Assembly (NCBI GenBank): GCA_017477465.1
Contig: JAFUVU010000038.1
Span: 1-38,814 of the forward strand
Length of the DNA: 38,814 nucleotides
Origin: Bacteroidales bacterium
GTDB taxonomy: Bacteria; Bacteroidota; Bacteroidia; Bacteroidales; UBA932
Direction of reading: 5' to 3'
In this document: piece by piece, positions 1 through 7,852 of the stretch
How positions within the stretch are numbered: position 1 is the first letter of the stretch
Layout of the letters: each line of letters starts with the position of its first letter
Program-made: the position numbers and the translations under genes
The notes under the pieces: model-generated
What the model was told of the DNA's origin: nothing
Database searches by the model: none
The model's input: only the letters and a program-made list of their open reading frames with translations

Positions 1-140
1 CAAACGGACCTGTGGAAGGATGTAATAACAAAGTTAAGGCGGTCAAGAGGTCCATGTATGGAAGAGCAAAGGATGATCTCTTACTAATCAAAATCATCCT
101 CTACTCAAAAAAATATGTGCACGAAAATTGACGAAGAACC
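1..140 (+). mobile_element. Right end of an ISL3-family insertion sequence, cut by window edge
   Basis: The fragment holds the 3' end of a transposase gene and 9 bp after its stop codon, ending in GACGAAGAACC. Read inward this end is GGTTCTTCGTC, which resembles the GG(T/C)TCTTC ends typical of ISL3-family elements. Bases 7-140 are identical to the reverse complement of 38681-38814, so two copies of one element bound the window. The boundary at 140 is inferred from that match and from the terminal sequence; the other IS end lies outside the window. Confidence 0.75.
3..131 (+). CDS. ISL3-family transposase, C-terminal fragment (5' partial)
   Basis: The frame from base 3 encodes 42 residues up to a TGA stop. 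It starts NGPVEGCNNKVKAVKR and goes on through YGRAKDD to a short basic tail. The pattern (S)NGxVEGxNNKxKxxKRxxYG is the conserved end of the DDE domain in ISL3-type transposases (DDE_Tnp_ISL3), where the Glu of VEG is the last catalytic acid. Only the last tenth of the protein is present because the window begins inside the gene. The same fragment is encoded on the opposite strand at the other window end. Nothing suggests it is broken; it is simply cut by the window. Confidence 0.8.
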   Translation, partial: NGPVEGCNNKVKAVKRSMYGRAKDDLLLIKIILYSKKYVHEN

Positions 141-158
141 GTTTTTGCGTAATGCGGC
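141..158. repeat. Half of a REP-like palindrome abutting the IS end
   Basis: Directly after the IS end lies GTTTTTGCGTAATGCG, which is the right half of the palindrome repeated at 2295-2600 and 38457-38680. The left half is missing on this side, as expected if the IS inserted into the loop of the palindrome and the other half lies beyond the IS. Confidence 0.6.
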
Positions 159-183
159 ACACTGGGGGCCGATGGTGCTGTGA

Positions 184-1209
184 TTATTTTGTGGGAGGAA
201 GGGTATTGAGCAGAGTTTGGACGGCGGTTTCGAGGTAGTATTCGGCCGTTTCCGGCTGCAAAGCGTCTTTGCGGGAAAGATGGCGGGGCGAAACTTCTAT
301 TATTGGATTAAAACCGGCTTGTTCCAAAGCCGAACGGTCTTCTATTCTACCGGATAGCAACGCTACCGGAACGCCAGCGGAATGTTGCAGTACCGCATAA
401 GGGACTTTACCCATAAGTGTTTGGAAATCAGAGCGCCCTTCGCCTGTTATAACTATATCCGCACCTTTTATGGCTTCGGCAAAACCGCACAGCTCCATAA
501 TCCTGCTGCATCCTTGCAGGCAGCGGGCCGAGCTGTGAGCAAGAATGGCGGCAGCAATGCCTCCGGCCGAGCCTGCGCCGGGTACATCGGCCACACCGTG
601 CCATTTTGCGGCCAAAGCTTGCATCTGCCTTTCCAGTTGATTTACAGCTTGTTCCGATGCTCCTTTTTGAGGAGCGAAAGCTCTTGCCGCACCACGGGGA
701 CCAAGAAGCGGGGCGTCCACATCGCAAAGAAGTTCAATCGAACAGGATTTCAATACAGTTTTGATTCCGGCTACTGACAGCATGCCTATCCCGCCATCGC
801 ATGTAGCCGTCCCACCCAGCCCGATTATCAGATGTCGGCATCCGGCATGGAAGGCCGCCATGATAAGATCGCCGACTCCCTCGGAAGAAGCGATAAGCGG
901 ATTCCGCTCATGCGGCTGTAACAGGGACAAACCGACGGCCTGCGCCACTTCCAAGACTGCGATTTCCCCGGCTTTAGCGAAATAGGCTTGAACAATCCGC
1001 CCCAACGGATCATGAACAAAAGTGCTGACGAGCGATGCATCTAAGGCCTCGGACAGAACGGCGAGGGTGCCCTCTCCACCATCGGCCAGAGGTAGACTGA
1101 TTAGTCCTAATTCCCGGCTATATTTTGTCAAAGCTACCGCTATGGCATTTGCTACAGCCGATGCCGACATACATTCTTTGAACGAATCCGGTGCTATGAC
1201 AATCTTCAT
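184..1209 (-). CDS. glxK: Glycerate kinase (type I, GarK/GlxK family)
   Basis: Predicted to phosphorylate D-glycerate with ATP in the cytoplasm (2- or 3-phosphoglycerate cannot be told apart from sequence). The protein of 341 residues starts MKIVIAPDSFKE, the classic N-terminus of this family, and carries LADGGEGT, the Gly-rich IIGLGGTATCDGGIGML segment, the CDVDAPLLGPRGAA block and VITGEGRSD near the C-terminus. An ATG 41 codons upstream is in frame, but the family N-terminus and a good promoter (1218-1248) fix the start at 1209. At 341 residues it is about 30-40 shorter than typical members; the missing part lies between GML and CDVD, where only about 17 residues are found. The gene is monocistronic and divergent from the RAYT gene. 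Confidence 0.88.
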   Translation of the reverse strand: MKIVIAPDSFKECMSASAVANAIAVALTKYSRELGLISLPLADGGEGTLAVLSEALDASLVSTFVHDPLGRIVQAYFAKAGEIAVLEVAQAVGLSLLQPHERNPLIASSEGVGDLIMAAFHAGCRHLIIGLGGTATCDGGIGMLSVAGIKTVLKSCSIELLCDVDAPLLGPRGAARAFAPQKGASEQAVNQLERQMQALAAKWHGVADVPGAGSAGGIAAAILAHSSARCLQGCSRIMELCGFAEAIKGADIVITGEGRSDFQTLMGKVPYAVLQHSAGVPVALLSGRIEDRSALEQAGFNPIIEVSPRHLSRKDALQPETAEYYLETAVQTLLNTLPPTK

Positions 1210-1217
1210 AACGATAG

Positions 1218-1248
1218 CGAAATTAGCGCTAAAATCATTCAAAACAAA
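1218..1248 (-). promoter_or_regulatory. Bacteroidota-type promoter of the glycerate kinase gene
   Basis: On the minus strand a TTTG box (CAAA at 1245-1248) is followed after 19 bp by TAATTTCG (1218-1225), one mismatch from TAnnTTTG. The spacing is that of Bacteroidota primary sigma factor promoters. The start codon lies 8 bp downstream of the -7 box. A perfect palindrome TTAGCGCTAA (1223-1232) overlaps the -7 box and could be an operator. Confidence 0.5.
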
Positions 1249-1349
1249 TAAAAAGCATATAAAACAACACTTTTTATCAACAAGTCCTTGCTTTCGTTCC
1301 GATGATTGCCGATGTTTGAATCCGGGCGTCACCTAATGGACGGCCAACA

Positions 1350-2279
1350 ATGTCTATGACTGAAAAACACAAACAAAGGGAATTGTATCGCAGTTGGAAG
1401 AATACGTACTACCATCTAAGCACGGACGGCTGGAAAAACGGACGGCTGTTCAATACCGTAGCACAATATGCTTATGGTATGACTCTGATTGGGCTCATCC
1501 ATTTGAGGTTTGGTTTGACAATCTATTCTTTCTCTTTGATGCCCAATCATTTTCACATTTTACTAAGTGGAATGGGAATGGACTGTGTAGCTGCCTTTGA
1601 TTATTTGAAACGGAAAATCAATGCCCGGCTAGTCATGGATGGAAATCCTTCACTTCCACTTGATTACTGGTTTAAATTAACGCCTGTAGATACACCTGAA
1701 CAGATGAAGGCCAATTACATTTACATCGATCGGAATGCATACGAACTACAATATTGTGTACCAGGTGGATATCTCTGGAGCTCATGCTATGTTTACTATT
1801 CAAAGATAAGCGATTTGTTCATGGCCTGTCCAGCAGCTTCATTTTCAAAACGCAAACTGGAGCAGATGACCGGATCAAGAATAATTATTCCGGACGACTG
1901 GCAATTCCACCCGGTTTATGGTCTTCTACCCTCTTCTTTTATAGAACAATCCCTGTTTTACAGATTGTTCCCAAACCCTAAGGAGTACCAGACGCATCTG
2001 GTGAAAGACTATGAAGCATTTGCAAAAATTGCCGATTCTTTAGAAGAATCTTTCATATTCTCCAAAGAAGAACGCGAAGACTTGGTTCAAAAACTGTTAT
2101 GGAAGCTATTCCCCGGGAAAAGGCTCAAAGAGTTAAATGGCAATGAAAAGGGGAAACTGGCTGTCATCATGGTAAATCAATATAAAATACCGGTCCAGGA
2201 TATAGCCATCGGCCTAAACATGTCGGAAAAAATGATCAATCAGTTCCTCCGTTCGAAAGACTATGGCCGCGGCAATTAA
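1350..2279 (+). CDS. REP-associated tyrosine transposase (RAYT, Y1/HUH fold)
   Basis: The 309-residue protein has the Y1 transposase signature: MPNHFH at residues 64-69 supplies the HUH pair H67 and H69, and NYIYIDRNAYE at 122-132 with YLWSS at 141-145 matches the catalytic-tyrosine helix and YxWSS block of RAYT proteins; Y123 or Y125 is the likely nucleophile. Known relatives nick and join single-stranded REP hairpins. Beyond the roughly 150-residue catalytic part there is a C-terminal extension ending in a helix-turn-helix-like stretch (about 265-300, VQDIAIGLNMSEKMINQFL), probably for DNA binding. A tandem array of six palindromes begins 16 bp after the stop codon, the arrangement known as a REPtron. 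The frame is intact. Which REP sequence it acts on is inferred from proximity. Confidence 0.85.
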   Translation: MSMTEKHKQRELYRSWKNTYYHLSTDGWKNGRLFNTVAQYAYGMTLIGLIHLRFGLTIYSFSLMPNHFHILLSGMGMDCVAAFDYLKRKINARLVMDGNPSLPLDYWFKLTPVDTPEQMKANYIYIDRNAYELQYCVPGGYLWSSCYVYYSKISDLFMACPAASFSKRKLEQMTGSRIIIPDDWQFHPVYGLLPSSFIEQSLFYRLFPNPKEYQTHLVKDYEAFAKIADSLEESFIFSKEEREDLVQKLLWKLFPGKRLKELNGNEKGKLAVIMVNQYKIPVQDIAIGLNMSEKMINQFLRSKDYGRGN

Positions 2280-2294
2280 TCGACATGGGTTGTC

Positions 2295-2600
2295 GGCATT
2301 ACGCGTTTTCAGCCATTTTTGTGTAATGCGAAGAACCAGGGTGGTCGGCATTACGCGTTTTGGGCCATTTTTGTGTAATGAGGAGGACCGGAGTTGTTGG
2401 CATTACGCGTTTTGGGCCATTTTTGCGTAATGAGGAGGACCGGGGTGGCCGGCATTACGCGTTTTCAGCCATTTTTGTGAAATGCGAAGGACCAGGGTGG
2501 CCGGCATTACGCGTTTTCAGCCATTTTTGTGTAATGCGAAGGACCAGGGTGGCCGACATTACGCATTTTTAGCCGTTTTTGAGTAATGCGGTGGACCTGG
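2295..2600. repeat. Six REP-like palindromes at exact 52-bp period
   Basis: Units start at 2295, 2347, 2399, 2451, 2503 and 2555, each exactly 52 bp apart. Each unit has a 34-bp imperfect palindrome whose arms are GCATTACGC and G(C/T)GTAATGC, followed by a conserved 18-bp spacer with GAAG(A/G)ACC. The arms vary by a few bases (for example GTGTAATG, GAGTAATG), so units have diverged somewhat. The period is not a multiple of three, so open frames here are not coding. The array sits directly behind the RAYT gene and is the likely substrate family of that enzyme. Confidence 0.85.
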
Positions 2601-2657
2601 AGGTTGAGGGAGGAAAATGCCGATGAGGATTTGAGCGGCTGGTGAGTCAGTATAAAA

Positions 2658-2767
2658 CCTAGTACAACAATCGCCTGATTATCAGCGATTTCCTGGAAAT
2701 CGAGTGTGGCAAAAAATCACACTTGATTTTCATAATTGCCTCAGTAGTAATGATTTCCGTGTCGAGG
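2658..2767 (-). repeat. 110-bp nested palindromic element, copy 1 (diverged)
   Basis: The inner hairpin is formed by AAATCGAGTGTG and CACACTTGATTT around AAAAAAT. The right end TTCCGTGTCGAGG matches the other three copies, but the left end is degenerate, so its start is approximate. It fills the space between the convergent RAYT and shikimate kinase genes and may act as a two-way terminator. Confidence 0.6.
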
Positions 2768-2778
2768 GGGACGGAGTG

Positions 2779-3276
2779 CTACAGGCAGGAGATTATTATT
2801 TCGTCGGTGATTTGTTCGGGGGTTAGGGATTCGGTGTCTATTACGACGTGGGCGGCTTGTTGGTAGAGGGGTTCGCGGGCCGACAGGAGGGCGGCCAGGT
2901 CGCCGCCGGCAAGAGGCCGATGGGCCGATTGCCCTTCGATGCGCCCCTGAAGCGTTTCGAGCGAAGCTTTAAGGTAGATGCAGACCGTTTTGTCTTGAAG
3001 CAAAGACGTGGCGCCTGGAATAGTTACCGTGCCGCCGCCAAGGGCCAGGACCGCCGTGCTGCCGGAATACTTTTTAAGCGTCTCCTCCAAGGTTTTTTGT
3101 TCGAGCTTGCGGAAAGAAGCCTCGCCGCCGGAAGCAAAAATGTCGGGGATGCTGCAACCCGCCTTTTTTTCGACAAGGGCATCCAGGTCAAAAAACGGGC
3201 AGCCAAGGGAATCGGCAAGGAGCGGGCCGACAGTGGACTTACCGCTGCACATGAAGCCTATCAGCGAGACGAGCAT
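2779..3276 (-). CDS. aroK: Shikimate kinase
   Basis: Phosphorylates shikimate to shikimate 3-phosphate in aromatic amino acid synthesis, in the cytoplasm. The 165-residue protein has the Walker A loop GFMCSGKST (residues 7-15), the substrate-binding FFDLD motif (about 28-32), GGGTV in the middle (shikimate-binding Gly cluster) and HRPL in the lid region. The length is normal. Its ATG lies 16 bp inside the 3' end of the upstream esterase gene, so the two are probably translated together, although no functional link is known. Another pathway enzyme, shikimate dehydrogenase, is encoded at 36407-37264. Confidence 0.93.
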   Translation of the reverse strand: MLVSLIGFMCSGKSTVGPLLADSLGCPFFDLDALVEKKAGCSIPDIFASGGEASFRKLEQKTLEETLKKYSGSTAVLALGGGTVTIPGATSLLQDKTVCIYLKASLETLQGRIEGQSAHRPLAGGDLAALLSAREPLYQQAAHVVIDTESLTPEQITDEIIISCL

Positions 3277-4058
3277 ATTCTCCGAATGGTTTTCTTGAGG
3301 ATAGCGTGAGCGGGGACGGCCATGTCGCCGTGGTCGTAACCATCAAGTTCATAGATACTTACGTCGGGATGGCCGACTTCCTTGAGCATACGCCAGAAGT
3401 AGGCGGTTTCTTCATACCTGCCGTACAGTTCCTGATTGCGGTCGGCCGATATTATTACGATGGGCGGAGCGTCCGGACGGATGTGGAAAAGGGGCGCATA
3501 CTCGTCGATAAGGGGCTGCTTGGGAGACATTCCCTTGCCTTCACGGATGGCAAAATGGGTGATGACCTGCCCGCTGTAAGGCACGAGGGCGGCAATTTTG
3601 TCCGCATCTATTCCATACTTCGCAAGCCATTTTTTATCCAGGCCGATCATGTCCGTAAGATACCCACCGGCCGAATGGCCAGCGACGAATATCTTGTTCT
3701 CCGAACCGCCATAGGCCGATACATTGTTGAAGGCCCATGCAACGGCGGCGGCCGCATCGTCGATGCAATCGTCAATTTTGGCTTTCGGGAGCAGGCGGTA
3801 ATTTACGGCAATCACCACCAGACCGCTGTTTTTCAGCTCCTCCGGGATGAATTTATTGCCGCCGGTGAGACCGCCGCCGTGGAACCAAACCACTACGGGG
3901 CAGTCTGCCTTGCCTGTGGGATAATACACATCCAGCTTGCAACGTTCGGCTGCGTAGGCATCGGCCTTTGAGTATGGAATATCCGTTAGAGTGAGATACT
4001 GGGCGAACGCTGCCATGGAGCAGAGCAGCATTGCCATAATAAGTGCTATCCGTTTCAT
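3261..4058 (-). CDS. Secreted alpha/beta-hydrolase (BD-FAE/esterase-like)
   Basis: The 265-residue protein has a signal peptide (MKRIALIMAMLLCSMAAFA, cleavage before QYL) and a short-chain esterase fold: oxyanion motif VVWFHGGGLTGG, nucleophile elbow GHSAGGY, and a C-terminal catalytic His in DGYDHGD. The family (esterase/lipase, carbohydrate-esterase relatives) hydrolyses ester bonds, often acetyl or feruloyl groups on plant glycans. The substrate cannot be read from sequence. A GTG codon two residues upstream (4064) is possible; the ATG at 4058 gives the better signal peptide. The 3' end overlaps aroK. The gene diverges from recJ. Confidence 0.8.
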   Translation of the reverse strand: MKRIALIMAMLLCSMAAFAQYLTLTDIPYSKADAYAAERCKLDVYYPTGKADCPVVVWFHGGGLTGGNKFIPEELKNSGLVVIAVNYRLLPKAKIDDCIDDAAAAVAWAFNNVSAYGGSENKIFVAGHSAGGYLTDMIGLDKKWLAKYGIDADKIAALVPYSGQVITHFAIREGKGMSPKQPLIDEYAPLFHIRPDAPPIVIISADRNQELYGRYEETAYFWRMLKEVGHPDVSIYELDGYDHGDMAVPAHAILKKTIRRICSSR

Positions 4059-4115
4059 GTTCACAAATATAAGGAAAGTCTCCGGTAATACAAAGCTAAT
4101 CCTGCCCAGAGTTTT

Positions 4116-4147
4116 TTTGCAATTCTGCCTGGGATTAACTATATTTG
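4116..4147 (+). promoter_or_regulatory. Promoter of recJ, probably giving a leaderless mRNA
   Basis: TTTG (4116-4119), a 20-bp spacer and TATATTTG (4140-4147) match the Bacteroidota promoter. The -7 box ends only 1 bp before the ATG at 4149 and 7 bp before the ATG at 4155. Transcription should begin close to 4155, so the second ATG is the likely start and the mRNA would have almost no leader. Confidence 0.6.
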
Positions 4148-4154
4148 TATGATT

Positions 4155-5891
4155 ATGGGCATTTCAGACAGACAATGGACCATCAAGGCGGCGGCCGATC
4201 CCGAAAAAGCAAGCCGTCTGGCAGCAGAACTTGGCATAGACCGAGTCCTGGCAGACCTTCTGGTCCAACGTGGCGTTGAAAACTTCAACGATGCCCGCGC
4301 CTTCTTCCGCCCCCGCCTGGAAGACCTGCACGATCCTTTCCTGATGAAGGATATGGACAAGGCAGTGGAGCGCCTGCATGAAGCAGTCATCGGCTCGCAG
4401 CATATCCTTGTTTACGGGGACTACGATGTAGATGGCACCACCGCCGTCGCCCAGCTGTACTCGTTCATCCGCCACTTCACCCAAAAAGTGGACTTCTATA
4501 TCCCGGACCGCTACGACGAAGGCTACGGCCTTTCCTACAAGGCTCTGGACTGGGCATCGGACAACAATGTGGACCTGGTAATAACCCTGGACTGCGGCAT
4601 CAAAGCCATCGACAAAGTGGAATATGCCCGCGGAAAAGGCATAGAGGTAATAATCTGCGACCATCACCTCCCGGAAGACGTCCTCCCCAAGGCAGTCGCC
4701 GTGCTGGATCCAAAAAGGGAAGACTGTCATTACCCCTTCGACGATCTTTGCGGCTGCGGCGTAGGTTTCAAACTGGCTCAGGCATACGTCCAAAAGTATC
4801 AGCTTGATCCCGCCCTGCTGGAACCGCTGCTGGACCTGCAGGTAGTGTCCATAGCATCGGACCTGGTTTCAATGACCGGTGAGAACCGAATCCTGGCTCA
4901 CTTCGGCCTTAAGCGGCTTAACGAAAACCCGCGCAAAGGCCTGCTGGCCATGATAAACCTGGCAAAGCTGGAGCCTTGCCACATAAGCATCGACGATATT
5001 GTTTTCAAAATCGGCCCGCGAATAAATGCCGCAGGAAGAATGGAAAGCGGACGCCTTGCGGTAGAGCTTCTCACGGCGACGGACGACCGCACCGCCTTCC
5101 GCATCGGCGAGCAAATCAACGACAACAACAACGAGCGCAAATCCATCGACCGGGAAATCACCCAGGAAGCGCTTGAAATGGTGCAAAACGGGAAAGCCCT
5201 GGCCACCGAAAACGCCACGATAGTCTATAACCCCACCTGGAACAAGGGCGTCGTGGGCATTGTGGCCTCCAGGCTCGTAGAGGCGTATTACAAGCCCACC
5301 GTCGTGCTCACAAAAAGCAACGGCTTCATCACCGGCAGCGCCCGCAGCGTCCAAGGCTTCGACCTGTACGCCTCAATAGAAAGCTGTGCCGATCTTTTGG
5401 AAAACTTCGGCGGTCACATGTATGCCGCCGGCCTCACGATGAAGGAGGAAAACCTGGAAGAATTCTGCCGAAGGATGGACAGCTTCGTGGGCGGAAACAT
5501 TACCCGTGAGGAACTTACCCCCGTGGTGGAAATAGACGCCCGCCTGGACTTCTCCCAGATTACGCCCAAGTTCACCCGCATTCTAAAGCAGTTCCAGCCT
5601 TTCGGTCCCGGCAACAACAACCCTATTTTCCTGACAGAAGACGTGTACGATGCCGGCAACGGTCGCAAGGTAGGTGCAGGCGGGCTGCATCTTAAGCTAG
5701 ACTTGATGCAGGAGACCCAGCCTTATCGGCAAATTGCCGCTATCGGCTTCAATATGTCGGAATACTACGACCATATAAAAGCCGGCAACCCGGTGGATGT
5801 ATGCTATTCCATAGTGGAAAACTTCTACCGTGGCTCTTCCACCGTCCAGCTTCGCCTCAAAGACATCCGCGAAAGGGACGAGCTCATCTAA
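4155..5891 (+). CDS. recJ: Single-stranded-DNA-specific exonuclease RecJ
   Basis: A 5'-3' single-strand DNA exonuclease of recombination and mismatch/base-excision repair. The 578-residue protein has the DHH phosphoesterase motifs in order: YGDYDVDGTTA, LDCGIK, ICDHHLPED (DHH signature) and the DLCGCGVGFK block, followed by a DHHA1 domain with GxGRMESGR-like residues and a GGHMYAAG motif near residue 420, and a C-terminal OB-type region. Length is normal for the family. The start at 4155 was chosen over 4149 because the -7 promoter box runs up to 4147. The stop codon overlaps that of the convergent acyltransferase gene by 3 bp. Confidence 0.94.
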   Translation: MGISDRQWTIKAAADPEKASRLAAELGIDRVLADLLVQRGVENFNDARAFFRPRLEDLHDPFLMKDMDKAVERLHEAVIGSQHILVYGDYDVDGTTAVAQLYSFIRHFTQKVDFYIPDRYDEGYGLSYKALDWASDNNVDLVITLDCGIKAIDKVEYARGKGIEVIICDHHLPEDVLPKAVAVLDPKREDCHYPFDDLCGCGVGFKLAQAYVQKYQLDPALLEPLLDLQVVSIASDLVSMTGENRILAHFGLKRLNENPRKGLLAMINLAKLEPCHISIDDIVFKIGPRINAAGRMESGRLAVELLTATDDRTAFRIGEQINDNNNERKSIDREITQEALEMVQNGKALATENATIVYNPTWNKGVVGIVASRLVEAYYKPTVVLTKSNGFITGSARSVQGFDLYASIESCADLLENFGGHMYAAGLTMKEENLEEFCRRMDSFVGGNITREELTPVVEIDARLDFSQITPKFTRILKQFQPFGPGNNNPIFLTEDVYDAGNGRKVGAGGLHLKLDLMQETQPYRQIAAIGFNMSEYYDHIKAGNPVDVCYSIVENFYRGSSTVQLRLKDIRERDELI

Positions 5892-7087
5892 CCCATCAAA
5901 TATTTGCCGATTTTAGGTATCCGCTGCAGCAGGACGGCTATCAGGCCGGTCACGATGAAGCTGCAGAGGGCCGTTGCGAGTATTTGGACAGGGGTAGTCC
6001 AGACGCCCAGCACACCCTCGGAGCCAAGGCCCAGCCAGGAGCGGAACATGGCGGAGAACTGCGCGAGGACCAGCATGTGCATCAGATACATGCCATAACC
6101 GGCTTTGGACAGGGGCTGAATAAGATTAAGGTAGAACCAACTGTGAGACTCCGGCCCAGTCTGGAACGGGAAGGGCGAAGCATCTTGAGCAGCGCCGATA
6201 CGCCTGAATACCAATGTAATACCCAATGCCGACAGGAACACCGGGAAGCCGCAGAAAGCAAGTGGAACCTCCCACGCGACGGCAAGGTCGAGACCGCCCT
6301 GCAAAAAGCCGTCCGGAGAGGTTTCCGTCTGTGCGAATTCCATGAGCATGCCGCCGAAAATCGATCCTACTCCCAGGAAGAACATCATCCAGCCAAAGGC
6401 GGCAGTACGGCGGGTATTATGAATGAAACGCCTGATATACAGGCCCCAAAGCAAATATCCGATGAAGCCGCTAATGTAATAGAAAGTGCCGTACGGGTTC
6501 CAAGAGGCCTCTCCCCAAAGAGGGAACTGCGCCGGGGCGGGAAGTCCGTCGGCAGCCTGGATAAGCGGCGCGACGCCGCCGGCAAGCTGCCTGACCAAAG
6601 GGAAAAATGTAGTGAGAAGCCAGATAGCCAGGTAAATGCTGAGCTCTTTACGGGACACCTTCTGGGCCCAGGGCGAAAGCATCGGCATGATAAGGTACAC
6701 GCCCACAAGCATATACACAAACCACAGGTGCCCTGCCGCATAATTGAAGTTAAGCAGCAGGCCTTGAAGGTTCTTTACAGGCTCGCCCCACACCAGGGCA
6801 TACACCAGCGTCCAGACGGCCAAGGGAATGAGGATTCTCACTGCCCGGCGCCTCAGGAACTCGCCCGTAGAATAATGCAACGGGAACTGTAAATAACTGG
6901 AAGCCAGAAGGAAGATTGGAACGCAGCAACGGGAGACAGCCTCGGCCAAGGCGACCCAGAAGGCATCCGTAGCTGTAAGTATCTGCGCTCCGTCACCGCC
7001 CAGATAGAACGGTTCCGTGCCGTGAACAATCATCACCAGGAAGCAGGCCGTAACCCGCAGATAATCCAACCAAATTTCTCGTTTCAT
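5888..7087 (-). CDS. Membrane acyltransferase, acyltransferase-3 family
   Basis: The 399-residue integral membrane protein has about ten hydrophobic segments. It starts MKREIWLDYLRVTACFLVMIVHG, with the R/D...H pattern (here LDYLR and HG) seen at the start of acyltransferase-3 proteins, which acylate surface sugars or lipids, for example O-acetylation of O-antigen. The acceptor is unknown. It overlaps the upstream biotin ligase gene by 4 bp (ATGA), so the two are translationally coupled, though no biochemical link is evident. Confidence 0.8.
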   Translation of the reverse strand: MKREIWLDYLRVTACFLVMIVHGTEPFYLGGDGAQILTATDAFWVALAEAVSRCCVPIFLLASSYLQFPLHYSTGEFLRRRAVRILIPLAVWTLVYALVWGEPVKNLQGLLLNFNYAAGHLWFVYMLVGVYLIMPMLSPWAQKVSRKELSIYLAIWLLTTFFPLVRQLAGGVAPLIQAADGLPAPAQFPLWGEASWNPYGTFYYISGFIGYLLWGLYIRRFIHNTRRTAAFGWMMFFLGVGSIFGGMLMEFAQTETSPDGFLQGGLDLAVAWEVPLAFCGFPVFLSALGITLVFRRIGAAQDASPFPFQTGPESHSWFYLNLIQPLSKAGYGMYLMHMLVLAQFSAMFRSWLGLGSEGVLGVWTTPVQILATALCSFIVTGLIAVLLQRIPKIGKYLMG

Positions 7088-7812
7088 AGTATATATCCAA
7101 GTTCTTTAAAGCGGAAGCGGCGTTTGCGGCCGGTTAGGTCCCGCACAATAAGCCTGCCATCGGCATCTACGCCTTCAATCACTCCTTCGAATTGCTCCTC
7201 CGAAAGATAATCCTGATATTGTGCCGATGTTCCCTTTTGGAAAAGCATGGACGTATATCGTTCAAATATAGCATCATACCCGCTTGAACTTGCCGATAGC
7301 AGCTGTTCGAAAATGGCGATCAGCCGTTCCAGGGAGGGCTCCAAGTCATACTTTTTACCGGTACTGAGGGACAGCGAAGTGGCATTGGAAAGCTGCGGAA
7401 ATTCCCGCTGGTTGATGTTCAGGCCGACGCCTATCACGGATGCCTGGACAGACGCCCCGGACAGGACATTTTCGATGAGGATGCCGCAGATTTTGCGTCG
7501 GCCAAGATATATGTCGTTGGGCCATTTGACGGCGGGAGAAACGCCGCACTCCTCAAGGAAAGAAGCGACGGCAAGCGACATAATATAATTGAGCCGATGA
7601 GCCTGTGCGGCCGGCAGCTCCCCGGGGCCGAATTTGAGCAGGATGGAAAAGGTGAGGTTGGCGCCAGGCTCCGTGAACCAGCTGTTTCCGCGCTGACCGC
7701 GGCCTGCGGTCTGTTCCCGCGCAGCAAGGACTGTCCCGGAAGGCAGTTCCGCGATGCGGCGCATGGCCTCGGTGTTGGTGGAATCGATTGTTTGGAGCCA
7801 GTGGATTTGCAT
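7084..7812 (-). CDS. birA: Biotin--[acetyl-CoA carboxylase] ligase, monofunctional
   Basis: Joins biotin to the biotin carboxyl carrier domain of carboxylases through biotinyl-AMP. The 242-residue protein has DSTNTEA, the adenylate loop AGRGQRGNSW (the GRGRxGxxW signature with one change), VKWPNDIY and GILIE, then the small C-terminal domain. It lacks the N-terminal DNA-binding domain of E. coli BirA, so it should be an enzyme only and not a repressor. Middle gene of a minus-strand run: hydrolase, birA, acyltransferase. Confidence 0.92.
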   Translation of the reverse strand: MQIHWLQTIDSTNTEAMRRIAELPSGTVLAAREQTAGRGQRGNSWFTEPGANLTFSILLKFGPGELPAAQAHRLNYIMSLAVASFLEECGVSPAVKWPNDIYLGRRKICGILIENVLSGASVQASVIGVGLNINQREFPQLSNATSLSLSTGKKYDLEPSLERLIAIFEQLLSASSSGYDAIFERYTSMLFQKGTSAQYQDYLSEEQFEGVIEGVDADGRLIVRDLTGRKRRFRFKELGYIL

Positions 7813-7814
7813 GG

Positions 7815-7846
7815 TAGGGAGATTCTTCGACTTCGCTCAGAATGAC
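7815..7846. repeat. Short dispersed repeat of the GAGATT...CGCTC...AATGACA type
   Basis: The 40-bp gap between the hydrolase and biotin ligase genes is filled by GGAGATTCTTCGACTTCGCT followed by CAGAATGACA. It is related to the start of the repeat inside trmH at 32664-32705. It is a short, imperfect hairpin-forming sequence with no coding content. Confidence 0.55.
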
Positions 7847-7852
7847 AAGGGG

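Noticed and set aside
1300-1349. tRNA-like T-arm (TTTGAATCCGGGCG)
   Set aside because: No acceptor stem, anticodon arm or CCA end can be formed around it.
2360-2572. 70-codon open frame through the 52-bp repeats
   Set aside because: The repeat period is not a multiple of three, so each unit is read in a different frame; the open frame is a by-product of repeat composition.
2295-2600. CRISPR-like array
   Set aside because: Both parts of each 52-bp unit, palindrome and 18-bp spacer, are conserved between units. A CRISPR array would have unique spacers, and no cas gene is nearby.
2640-2778. Transposase-bearing IS between the RAYT and shikimate kinase genes
   Set aside because: The sequence is a short non-coding nested palindrome with no frame for a transposase.
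5801-6892. 363-codon plus-strand open frame opposite the acyltransferase gene
   Set aside because: It is antisense to a clear membrane protein gene and is rich in Arg, Gln and His without any domain pattern.
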